DNA from: Saururus chinensis
Lineage: Eukaryota > Streptophyta > Magnoliopsida > Piperales > Saururaceae
Assembly (NCBI GenBank): GCA_035235625.1
Contig: CP141149.1
Location: forward strand, 7,904,893-7,968,892
Length of the DNA: 64,000 bases
Direction: 5' to 3'
The position numbers were made by a program, and so were the translations under genes. This document shows, in pieces, positions 47,119-57,666 of this stretch. Below the pieces are notes generated by a model. That model had not been told where the DNA came from and ran no database searches. It saw only the letters and a list, made by a program, of their open reading frames with translations. How positions within the stretch are numbered: the stretch's first letter is position 1; every line of letters starts with the position of its first letter.

Positions 47119-48548
47119 TGATCGTTTATAATTAAACCCTTTGCAAGTGTACAAGGTAATTGTACTAAGATGAGTATTTAAGGGTTGTCGAACCTCAGGG
47201 ACGGATGAATTATTACTAAATCTAAAGAGGAATTTGCTGATTAAAAACTAGAAAAACTTAAACTTAAATTAAGCAAAAGAAAGGAATCAACTAGTTTAAA
47301 AATAAGAGATTAATATGATAGAAATTACTTAGGAAATTGAATCCACTATAAAACCATAAAAATTCCTTAACTTTTAATCCAAATCTAGTGTGAATATGAA
47401 CAAGTATTCTCAGCTACAAGCTACAATTACTTTAGAAAGAATCATTAATTAAATTCCATGGCATGAACTATCTTCAACAATAGCACGAATCATCTACACT
47501 AAACTAGCTATAGGCATGACCCGTCTAATCTTAGTATAACTCATCCAAGTTATTAATTACCTGAACACTAAAACTATTGTATGACCATCTCATCTAAATC
47601 ACAGAAATTAGAATCGATGAAAATATCAAAACCATATCAATCTATCATCTACAAGACAATAAATCAACATAGATTTGAATAAACATTAAAAGCTCTTCCA
47701 TGAAAAAGAAAATCCATATCATACAATTGTCATCATTCACAACTGAGATCTAAATTAAAAAGAAAAGAAACTGAAACTTATCTATAGCTTCATCAACTCC
47801 TAAGTAAAAGAAAAGTCTAGCCTTCCATGGTAGAAGAAAGCACTTGAATCTCCATTAAAAGCTTTGAGTACTTCTCCATCTTCTTCTGCCTTTTTCTCTT
47901 CTTAAAATCTACTGGAATCCTCCAATTTTAAGCCAAATATGTCTTTTTATAGGCATAAGTTCCATAGGAAGAAGTCCAATATGAAAAGGATTGAAATTTG
48001 GGTCAAACTAGGAAATTGCACGTTATGCCTTCGAACGCCCTGCATGCCCGTTTAAATGCTTGAACTGTATTTTTGTCTGAATTCACATTATCCCAATCGA
48101 ACGCCCTACAGCCTGTTCGATCGGCTCTGATGTTTACGCAATCTTGACAGCTTTTCTGGACCGATTCATATTATGTTCATTAAGCTTTTCTTCGTGTCCA
48201 TATTAATTTCTAACTTGTTTATAACTCCGAAAAGTTGTCCAAATCACTTTAAAGCATGTCAAGACTATTTTTAATCATTTCAAACATCATCCAAGTACTT
48301 CGATAAGCGCACTTTTCCTACAAAATATAAAATATCATACTTTAGACATGTAAAAAGTAACTAAAATTCCATCTTGATTTAAATACATGTCTAAATAACT
48401 AATAACTACAAAATCATTAATAATTAAACTAAAATACTAATATCTATCTTAATCTAAATAAACCATAATTAACTCTAAATTAACCTAATCTATACTAGCA
48501 AATAAGGTAAAAAGGCATATAAAATAGATATAGATTTCATACGTATCA
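47119..48548 (-). repeat. Athila2 3' LTR
   Basis: It runs TGATCGTTTATAATT to ACGTATCA on the plus strand. A minus-strand TATAAAAAG box lies at 47943-47951. Two CpG palindrome modules are at 48029-48066 and 48094-48125. Confidence 0.95.
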
Positions 48549-48562
48549 AATACCCCCAAACC
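48549..48562 (-). promoter_or_regulatory. Athila2 polypurine tract
   Basis: On the minus strand GGTTTGGGGGTATT directly precedes the TGATACGTATG LTR start, like GGTTGGGGGGCATT in Athila1. Confidence 0.93.
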
Positions 48563-50241
48563 TATATTTTGCTAGTCCTCGAGCAAAACAAAAACAAAAT
48601 AAAATATCTAATCTAGAAAAATAAATAAAAGCCACTTTCGTAGGGAATCATGATTTCATTTAGCGTATGCAACAAGCTTTTAAACCCCTAGGTGTCCTAG
48701 TTGGACGAGTTGTGTCTCGCGAGGGTTTGCAGTAATGATACCCACAAACATCGAAACCTAAAAAAAATAAAACAAACAAACAAGAAAACAAAATTTTGAA
48801 AAACAAATTTCTCTTAAAAACACATAACTATTTTTAAAAAGAACCAACCACAAATACTTGAAACAAGTAAACAATTAAGATCTGATCACTTTCAAGTAAG
48901 GAATAATCCATTCTATAACCCTATCTTAGAAATAATTGTGCAACTACATATATACATTTCAAAAACATAAAGTGTAGAAACTTTGTAGTCATAGAATTTC
49001 ATTCTTTATTAACAAGCATATCTTATGTGATCCATTAACCAAGATCATTAAAGTTCACTAACTCAAAAATATAACAATAACAATCTTTCATCCGTAATAT
49101 CTCATAATAAACCCTAGTGTAATAGCCTTCAAATTCAATTAAATTTAGGGAATAAGAGCATAATATACATTAAAATATGACTTGTGCAATACTTAGTTCT
49201 ATTAAGCTTTCTAAATAGTCTATGTAACAAGCGTTAGGCCAGTGTCCCTAATCCAGTTGGCTCAAGGCACTAGGTGTTGAAACACCCCTCAGGCTTAATA
49301 ACTCAAACTATAAAGGCTACAGAACCAAGTCATAAAAGAATTTATCTCAACTTTTCACATTTTGATGCGATCCCTAATACTTGCCTAGGCACAAGGTCCG
49401 GTTACTCAGTAAAAAGAGAAACAAACCTTTACTCTCTTTTTTTCATCATTTTTTTTTCATTCAATCTATTTTTTTTCAACTCTTTTTTTTTCAATTTTTA
49501 TTTTTATTTTTCTTTCTATACACACTTATCCCATTTTTTTTCAAATAAAAGCTAAGCATAAAGATCTATCATAAAATATTAAAAATTACTCAATTGCCAA
49601 GTTTTCAAAAATATATGCTTAGTTAAAGATATCCCACTAAGATTACAAGTAATAAATCATAAAATTATATTCTTACAAGTTTCATGTGTGTGAAATGTGA
49701 TTTCAAAGATATAAGCACAATTATCCAAGATAATGAAAATAAAATAGAAATTACTCACTTAATCATTTTCATCACTTAATTAATTACTTGAACTTTCTTC
49801 ATGAAATTGATCTCTTTAAAAACAGACATATCTTTTAAAAGAAAATAAGCGATAAAACCCACTTAAAAGAAAAGAACACAAAAGAAAAACAAAAAATACT
49901 CTAAAACATCCTAAAAGAAAAATAATAAAGAAAAATATCTTTCTACACCCCCAAACCTAAACTGAACATGGTCCTCAATGTTAAAGAAAATATATACTAC
50001 AATGACAAGAATAAGTAAGAGAGGGAAAGAAAGATATCACCTGAAAGCATAACTATTCCACTAATCTAAAAATGAAGTACATAGGATTGGAGAAAACATG
50101 AGAAACATACAGGTAAAGAGCAATTTCCCAAACCTAAAATACCAATATACCAGAAAAGAGATAAAAAATAAAAATAAAAATAAAATAAAATAAAAATAAA
50201 AAAAATAAAGAAAAGAAAAGATAAAAGTAGCCCCTGCACAG
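48563..50241 (-). other. Athila2 3' non-coding region
   Basis: No coding frame of note. It contains a pyrimidine zone of T runs with short ATC and CAA breaks (49435-49545) and an A-rich AAAATAAAAATAAAA zone (50160-50220). The opening GACGAGTTGTGTCTC block (48704) is shared with Athila1. Confidence 0.85.
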
Positions 50242-51378
50242 CTAAATATTAGCATCATTAGAATCATCGGCATCAATATAACTCTAGTCACTATCATCTG
50301 CATCTACCGGAGCTGATTGGCTACGAATCAAATTAGCCAGTCCCTGTATAAGTCCCCTCATCTCAGTCATCTGAGTAGCCATCTGAGCATCTATATGGGC
50401 AATAAGCCTCGTCTGAAACTATGCCAGAGAAGAATCAATATGTCTGCGAAGACGATGCTCCATCTCAAGGAAAGAGTCGTTAGCATGTGCGGGAATGTGA
50501 TACTCAGCTGCAACCTCTGGTACACCCTCTGTGGCTGGCTCCTCCTCGTTCACCTTGTCGAATGCTAGTCGAGGAGGACAATGTGTGATCATCCGGTTTA
50601 GGGTCGCCTAGGAAATGACCCCTAAACCTCGGCTCGTGGGTGCATATGAAGGAAAATCCAAATGAAAGTGAACAAAAATCCGCTCCAAAAGAAAAGGAAA
50701 AGCTAATCGAGCATCCACTGGTCCAGAAACTATATCTGCCATCCGTGCAAAGACAAAGGAGGGCAAGTCGATGTGAATCCGCTCCGCGTGACCCAGAACA
50801 TAAAGAAGGCGAGCTAAGGTGAAGTCAACCTTCTCATGATGGTGGAACCATATGTCATACTCCAATATCAGATGTGCAAAACGATAGTCCCGCGTCATGA
50901 GAGAAGCTGGCAATCCATATGTGAGGGATGGGCCTTGCTCCTGTCCCATAAGAGTCCCCGTAATAGTATACTCATCAGGAAAAGCAAAATCAGCAAAAGA
51001 GGGATAAGTGAAGCTGGAGCGCGCGAGACCCATCACTGCAACTATAAGATCTGGTGTGACAGTGATCATAACATCTCCAATGGTGTTGACAATATATCCC
51101 ATCTCATTAAGAACGGCAGATGCATAAAAAGATCGGACCTGCTCATGATGTACGCGAGTGTCAGGGGCTGCAATCTGTGAGAAAAAGGAGTACCAATCCT
51201 CTCACTCCATAAGCCATGACTGGGCAGCAGTAATGGTGGGGACAAACTCCACCTGTCGCTCGTAAACAATAACACGAAGAGGTAGATCGGCAGCGGCGGT
51301 AGTAGACGATGAAGCACGCAAAGTAGAAGAGGCTCCCTTCCTCTTCTTCGGAGCTTTAGGACGAGAACCGTGCGCCAT
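50242..51378 (-). pseudogene. Athila2 extra ORF (putative plant transposon protein)
   Basis: One frame runs from ATG at 51378 (MAHGSRPKAPKKRK, basic and possibly nuclear-targeting) to stops near 50284 or 50242, 364-378 codons. Nonsense codons interrupt it at 51202 (TGA), 50608 (TAG) and 50419 (TAG), but there is no frameshift. The central domain (EQVRSFYAS, TPDLIVAVMGL, MTRDYRFAHLILEYDIW, HIDLPSFVFARM) is of the kind known in Athila-like and other plant elements between integrase and the 3' LTR. It has sometimes been called envelope-like, with function unknown. I see no membrane segment or signal peptide, so an envelope role is not supported. The C-terminus (EMEHRLRRHIDSSLA, DADDSD) is helical and acidic. 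Confidence 0.82.
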
Positions 51379-52276
51379 AGATCTGCAAAAAACTCAAAAC
51401 AAGTGATAAAAGTGATATGGAAGCAACTAGAAAGCAGAAAAATTTTGTACACGCCCAATAATGTCAAATTACAAAAATACCCCTAGAAAACAAAATTGAG
51501 CAGAAATGTCCCAAATTAAAGTATAATATGTACAAGTGAAAATTGAGCATCTTTCATAAAGCAAGTACATATAAACTGATTCATTAAAGCCTCAAAAATT
51601 AAAATTTTCGACAAAAATAGTGCGGACTGAAAAATCCGAAATCTACTGAACATAATGCCTGAATCAGTCAATCAAATTGTACCAAATGATCAAGCTAAAG
51701 TATACAAGACATTTCTAACAAATTTCCACAAAAAATTGCACCGGATTGAGTCAAAAATTGAAAGAAAAATGCAAAAATCGAATTTGGGGCTTACCGGCGA
51801 AATAGAGGGACAGCGTGAAATAGAGGATGATTCAGCTCAAATGGACTCCGGAAATGGATTCTACACGAAAAATCGGAGAGGAGGGATGATTGTCGACCAA
51901 AAATCTCGCCGGATAGGGTACGGAAGACGGCGGAGGAAAACAACGGCGCGGCGGAGGAAAAAACGACGGCGGAACGAACTGGCCGGCGCGCGCGTTGTAA
52001 GTGACGACTCGACCGTTCGAACGGAATACTTACCAATCGATCGGGAACAGTCCCGATCGAACGGGAAAACACAAATTTTTTTTTAAAAAAAATCCAGTTA
52101 ATTAACTAAACTACTAAATAAATAAAAAAAATCACTAAATGGATTAAATAAAGGAAAGTTAATTAAAACTAAAAGAAAAAGAGAGAAAATACACATAAAA
52201 ACACATCGAATAAAACAAGGGTTGCCTCCCTATAAGTGCTAAGTTTAGTGTCTTCAGCCAGACAGTGTGCACTCCC
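51379..52276 (-). other. Athila2 region between integrase and extra ORF
   Basis: No supported coding. It contains a GC-rich stretch (51900-52000) with short frames on both strands that lack domains. A perfect palindrome CCGTTCGAACGG is at 52013-52024, and the inverted repeat TCGATCGGGA-ACAG-TCCCGATCGA is at 52037-52060. The conserved Athila block GGGTTGCCTCCC...GTGTCTTCAGCCAGAC is at 52221-52263. Confidence 0.75.
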
Positions 52277-53440
52277 TTAATGTATTAATGGATCAATCAA
52301 ATCATTAGAGTCAATGTCACCCCTCTCAATATCTCTCTCGATGACAGGCTTAAGTCTCTGACCATTAACTTTAAAAACTCGATTATCTTGTGGGTCAGAG
52401 ATTTCAATTGCTCTATGAGGGAAAACCTGAGTAACGACGTAGGGGCCATCCCAGCGAGATCTAAGCTTACCTAGGAAGAGACGTAATTTAGAATTAAAGA
52501 GCCAAACTTTCTGGTTAGGTGCAAAGGACTTTCGATGGATTAAACGGTCATGTAGAATCTTAGTCCTTTGTTTATATAATTTGGCACTCTCATAAGCTTC
52601 ATGACGCATCTCTTCCAATTCATTAAGTTGGAGTTTGCGGTGGGAACCAGCTTTGTCCATGTCGAAATTAAATGATTTGATGGCCCAAAAAGCACGGTGT
52701 TCCAACTCAACGGGTAAGTGACACGCCTTACCGTAAACAAGACGGTAAGGGGACATGCCATGGGGGCTTTATAAGTGGTCCGATATGCCCATAAGGCATC
52801 ATTAAGACGCATGGACCAATCTTTTCGATCAAGGTGCACTGTTTTCTCAAGGATTTTCTTAATCTCATGATTAGACACCTCTACTTGACCACTAGTCTGA
52901 GGATGGTAGGGGGTTGCAACTTTATGTGTGACGGAATATCTTCGAAGAAGAGCTTCAAAGGAATGGTTACAAAAGTGGCTACCCCCATCACTAATGATTG
53001 CCCTAGGTATACCAAATCGACAAAAAATATGTTCCTTGAGAAATGCCACCACAACCTTATGGTCATTGGTTTTCGTCGCTATGGCTTCAATTCATTTGGA
53101 AACATAATCAACAGCGACCAAAATATAAGTGTAGCCAAAGGAGGGTGGAAATGGTCCCATAAAATCTATTCCCCAAACATCAAAAATCTCAACAATGAGG
53201 ATGGGTTGGAGAGGCCTCATGTCTCTCCGAGAAAGGGCCCCTAGTCGCTGACATCTATCACAAGACTTACAAAACTCATGAGCATCTCTAAACAAGGTGG
53301 GCCAATAGAATCCACTTTGAAGAACCTTAGCAGCAGTTTTCTTTCCCCCAAAATGACCGCCACAAGCATAAGAATGACAAAATTTGAGAATACTATGGAA
53401 TTCACTATCAGGCACACATCGGCGAATAATCTGGTCAGAA
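52277..53440 (-). pseudogene. Athila2 integrase relic
   Basis: Read leftwards: the zinc-binding domain has [20 protein letters not shown] and [11 protein letters not shown] (53380-53255). The core follows, with IFDVWGIDFMGPFP (first Asp, about 53180), [15 protein letters not shown] (second Asp, 53010-52970) and [19 protein letters not shown] (Glu, 52910-52855). The tail has [31 protein letters not shown] and [11 protein letters not shown]. Frames change near 53060 and near 52755, so at least two frameshifts separate otherwise well-conserved parts. The catalytic D, D, E residues are all still visible. Confidence 0.93.
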
Positions 53441-53551
53441 CAAAACTTAAAAAGATCGGGGTCATCCCAATAATAGTGCTTAACATGAGAAAAGAATAAA
53501 TCTTTGTCCTGTTTAGTCTAATTAGAGGGAATGCGACCCACAACAAGATAA

Positions 53552-54672
53552 TTAACAATATGGGCAAACCAGGGGGTGAATTGGTAGAGACAACAAAGAG
53601 TTGCTCATCGGGGAAAGAATCATCAAGTGGTTCAAAGTTGGAAGGTTCCTCAAGTAAGATCCTAGACAAATGATCAGCCACAACATTCTCAACACCCTTT
53701 TTGTCTTTAATCTCATAATTGAACTCTTGAAGGAGCAAAATCCATCGGATGAGCCTAGGCTTGGTATCCTTCTTAGAAAGAAGGTAGCGTAAGCTTCATG
53801 GTTAGAAAAGATAATGATTTTTGACCCTAAAAGGTACGATCGGAATTTATCAAGGGCATAGACAACAGCTAGCAATTCCTTTTCTGTAGTGGTATAGTTC
53901 AATTGGGCATCAGAAAGGGTCTTACTAGCGTAATAAATGACATGGGGGACTTTGTTCACTCTTTGGCCAAGGACTACGCCCACAGCATAGTCAGAGGCAT
54001 CACACATAATCTCAAAGGGTAGGGAGTAATCAGGGGGCTGAATGATAGGGGTGGTAGATAGGAGTGTACGAAGCTTGGTGAAAACTTTCGTACAGGCATC
54101 ATCAAACTCAAAAGGAACATCCTGAGCCAACAAATGACACAAGGGACTGGAAATCTTACTAAAGTCCTTGATGAATCGCCTATAGAAACCGGAATGGCCA
54201 AGAAAAGAACGAACTTGTCTGACCGTAGTGGGTGGAGGCAAGTTAGCTATTAGGTCAACTTTGGCCTTATCTACTTCAACACCACGTTTGGAAACAACAT
54301 GACCTAAAATAATGCCCTCTTGAACCATAAAATGACTTTTTTCCCAACTCAAAACCAAATTAGTCTCCTCACAATGTTTAAGTACAAGAGATAAATTATG
54401 GAGACACTCATCAAATGAAGCACCAAAAATAGAAAAATCATCCATAAAAACTTCCAAAAATTTATCAATCATATCAGAAAATATGGACATCATACAATGC
54501 TGAAATGTAGCAGAAGCATTACACAAACCAAATGGCATACGTCTATAAGCAAATGTACCAAACAGACAAGTGAAGGTGGTCTTCTCCTAATCCCCCGAAA
54601 ACATAGGTACTTGAATATACCCTGAGTAGCTATCTAGAAAGCAATAGAAGTCCTAACCTGCTAGTTTTTATA
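53552..54672 (-). pseudogene. Athila2 reverse transcriptase (3' half) and RNase H
   Basis: The coding starts only about 15-20 bases inside the 5' LTR boundary, at KLAG.DFYCFLDSYSGY (54665-54610). It continues past one stop to MPFGLCNASATFQ (54538) and FMDDFSIFG (54450), the catalytic aspartates, then VRSFLGHSGFYRRF. RNase H reads IMCDASDYAVG, TTTEKELLAVVYALDKFR and, after a frameshift near 53790, [21 protein letters not shown]. The fingers and first catalytic motif upstream are absent together with all of gag and protease. Confidence 0.93.
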
Positions 54673-56102
54673 AGATCGTTTATAATTAAACCTTTGCAAG
54701 TGTACAAGGTAATTGTACTAAGATGAGTATTTAAGGGTTGTCGAACCACAGGGACGGATGGATTATCACTAAATCTAAAAAGGAATTTACTGATTGAAAA
54801 CTAAAAACAACTTAAACTTAAATTAAGCAAAAGAAAGAAATTAACTAGTTTAAAAGCAAGAGATTAATATGATGGAAATTACTTAGGAAATCGAATCCAC
54901 TATAGAATCATAATAATTCCTTAACTTTTAATCTAAATCTACTGTGAATATGAACAAGTATTCTCAGCTTCAAGCTACAATTACTTTAGAAATAATCATT
55001 AATTAAATTCCATGGCATGAACTATCTTCGACAATAGCACGAATCATCTACACTAAACTAGCTATAGGCATGACCCGTCGAATCTTAGTATAACTCATCC
55101 AAGTCATTAATTACCTGAACATTAAAACTATTGTATGACCATCTCATCTAAATCACAGAAATTAGAATCGATGAAAATATCAAAACCATATCAATCTATC
55201 ATCTACAAGACAATAAATCAACATAGATTTGAATAAACATTAAAAGCTCTTCCATTAAAAAGAAAATCCATATCATACAATTGTCATCATTCACAACTGA
55301 GATCTAAATTAAAAAGAAAAGAAACTGAAACTTATCTATAGCTTCATCAACTCCTAAGTAAAAGAAAAGTCTAGCCTTCCATGGTAGAAGAAAGCACTTG
55401 AATCTCCATTAAAAGCTTTGAGTACTTCTCCATCTTCTTCTGCCTTTTTCTCTTCTTAAAATCTACTGGAATCCTCCAATTTTAAGCCAAATATGTCTTT
55501 TTATAGGCATAAGTTCCATAGGAAGAAGTCCAATATGAAAAGGATTGAAATTTGGGTCAAACTAGGAAATTGCACGTTATGCCGTTCGAACGCCCTGCAT
55601 GCCCGTTTAAATGCTTGAACTGTATTTTTGTCTGAATTCACATTATCCCAATCGAACGCCCTACAGCCTGTTCGATCGGCTACAGTGTTTCTGCAATCTT
55701 GACAGTTTTCCTGGACAGTTCATATTATGTTCATTAAGCTTTTCTTCGTGTCCATATTAATTTCTAACTTGTTTATAACTCCGAAAAGTTGTCCAAATCA
55801 CTTTAAAGCATGTCAAGACTATTTTTAATCATTTCAAACATCATCCAAGTACTTCGATAAGCGCACTTTTCCTACAAAATATAAAATATCATACTTTAGA
55901 CATGTAAAAAGTAACTAAAATTCTATCTTGATTTAAATACATGTCTAAATAACTAATAACTACAAAATCATTAATAATTAAACTAAAATACTAATATCTA
56001 TCTTAATCTAAATAAACCATAATTAACTCTAAATTAACCTAATCTATACTAGCAAATAAGGTAAAAAGGCATATAAAATAGATATAGATTTCATACTTAT
56101 CA
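54673..56102 (-). repeat. Athila2 5' LTR
   Basis: 1430 bases, nearly identical to 47119-48548. The first plus-strand base is A instead of T (AGATCG against TGATCG). CpG palindrome modules are at 55583-55620 and 55650-55680, here with a complete GTTCGAACG. Confidence 0.95.
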
Positions 56103-56107
56103 ATTGT

Positions 56108-56453
56108 CAGACAGTAAGAGTGTGCATAATTGTATAAGCATAACGTACAAATTATGAAGTAAAAAGTAAGCTCAATAAGTGAGGTATTACTAAGAGGGCG
56201 ATAACTGGGTTTGGCTTTGAGGAGCTTAGTTTGATGACGTTTGTGTAACATGTTTTGGCAATAAGTTGGATTGCGGAATATGTAAGACCGTAAGGATTTG
56301 TGGTATGATGAGTTATGTTGTGACTTGGACAAGTTAAGGAAATCTGCTACCCTGATGAACTAGGGTTTCGAATCGGGCTTAGCTTTAGTTTCATCAATGG
56401 AGCACTATATGTTTGAGAACTTTTAGTGGCATAATTGTACCGCATAATATAAT
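56108..56453 (+). repeat. F2 LTR, continuation after Athila2
   Basis: It matches F1 in reverse (5225-5560). Shared words are ATTATGAAGTA(A/G)AAAGTAAG, AGAGGG(C/T)GATAACTGGG and GAGCTTAGTTTGATGAC. It ends where TGTGGCGACC of element M begins. Confidence 0.8.
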
Positions 56454-56661
56454 TGTGGCGACCATCAATTACTAATATATGTCATAATATGCATATTTAA
56501 TTTTTCACTCGGTGAGTGTTATATTATATGTAAAATCGAACGTGACGGCCGATCTTCTGAACATAATACACACATATAATATGTGGAGTTGACGCACAGC
56601 TAATATTACATATAACTGTAATACAGGACCAAGTCCAACTACACCATATGTAGAGCAACCA
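56454..56661 (-). repeat. Element M 3' LTR, only its last ~208 bases
   Basis: It matches 63735-63937 at over 90% by eye (TGTGG(C/T)GA(C/T)C...CATATGTAGAGCA). On the minus strand this is the U5 end of an LTR. Sequence changes abruptly at 56662, so the rest of this LTR is missing or displaced. Confidence 0.85.
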
Positions 56662-56785
56662 AATATATGATTATGCTTGGTGTGGTTGTCAAGTGTAATC
56701 ACTACACTTCTTGATGTAAATAGAGTCTTTTGGCTTGACAAGTGTATTGCATACACTCTTTTGTATAATGTAAATATAAAACTTG

Positions 56786-56821
<36 letters not shown>

Positions 56822-56879
56822 TTTTAGTTTACAACAATTTTCTTGTGAATTTAAGGTTATCACAATCTACTAGCTCGAA
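56662..56879 (+). other. Junction sequence before E3 gag, with (TA)17
   Basis: No recognisable LTR end. A (TA)17 microsatellite occupies 56787-56820. GGTTATCACAATC (56855-56867) could be a ruined Met-type primer site, but the 5' LTR of E3 is not present. Confidence 0.5.
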
Positions 56880-57666
56880 ATGTCTTTTAATAAAGAAGTA
56901 CAATTGTGTGACAATTCTGCTCAAGCCGAGAATGCTGCTCAGAATGCAGCAACACCTAAAAATCAGATGGATAATTTTCTTAACTTGATGATTTAACGAT
57001 TAACTCAACATTTACAGACTCAAGGATTACAACCTAGCCCTACCCATTTAAATTAACTCTAGAGAACTGATTGAAAGCAGTCATAGTGAGAAGGATAATT
57101 TGCTTGAACGGTTTAAGAAAATTGCTCCTGAATTTTTTGGAGAAAATGAACCAGAAGCAGCTGAGAAATGGACATTTGAAGTTGAAAGAATTTTTAAAGC
57201 ATTGAAAGTCCCTGAAGATAAGAAAGTAGATGTAGCCACTTTTGCTATGACAGGAGAAGCGGCTTTCTGGTGGCCCTCAGCTGAACGTAACTTCTTCCCA
57301 AATAGAGGAAACATCAAATGGGAAGAATTTAGAACTGTATTGTATGACAAATATTTTCCTCCTCATGTTCAGGAGAAGAAAGAAAAAGAATTTTTGGATT
57401 TGCAACAAGGTAATATGACCGTCTTTCAGTATGAAAACAAATTTGTGCAACTACAACGCTTCGCTCCTGAAATATGCTCCACTGAGTTAAAAAGAGCTCA
57501 AAAATTCGTTAGAGGTTTGAATAATGGGCTTCATAGTCGAATAGTAGGATTTCAACCTACTACATTGGCTAAAGCTGTGGAATTAGCTTTACTGCTGGAG
57601 CAAGAATATCATGAATTCCTAGTTGAGAAAAAAGAAAGATCGGAAAAGAAAAATGACAGCCCCTAA
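56880..57666 (+). pseudogene. gag: E3 gag (chromovirus capsid domain)
   Basis: A start at 56880 (MSFNKEVQL) runs to a stop near 56995. From 57100 an open frame of 188 codons gives the retrotransposon gag domain: LERFKKIAPEFFGENEPEAAEKW, then TFAMTGEAAFWW, EFLDLQQGNMTVFQYENKF and KRAQKFVRGLN. This is the capsid protein. The frame ends at 57664; a shift into the next frame leads to the zinc knuckles. Closest relative in the window is E1 gag. Confidence 0.92.

Larger units (their letters stand above)
47119..56102 (-). mobile_element. Athila2: 9.0-kb Athila-type element lacking its 5' coding half
   Basis: LTRs 47119-48548 and 54673-56102 are each 1430 bases. They differ by about one base in 40-60 in stretches I compared, with long identical runs, and the duplication is perfect. 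It is the youngest insertion in the window. On the minus strand the 5' LTR is followed at once by the middle of reverse transcriptase. There is no primer-binding site, no leader, no gag and no protease. RNase H, integrase, an extra ORF and the 3' region follow. It looks like a deletion derivative. Confidence 0.95.
47114..56107. repeat. Target-site duplication of Athila2 (attgt / attgt)
   Basis: ATTGT at 47114-47118 and 56103-56107, perfect. F2 LTR sequence lies on both sides. Confidence 0.95.

Noticed and set aside
50242-51378. True envelope gene
   Set aside because: No signal peptide, transmembrane segment or cysteine pattern is visible. The domain fits the putative plant transposon protein type.
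50836-52086. Plus-strand frames of 114 and 143 codons
   Set aside because: The first is the shadow of the Athila2 extra ORF; the second lies in a non-coding GC-rich zone with a charged low-complexity product.
56787-56820. (TA)17 as a replication or promoter feature
   Set aside because: A simple microsatellite at a rearranged junction; nothing else supports a function.
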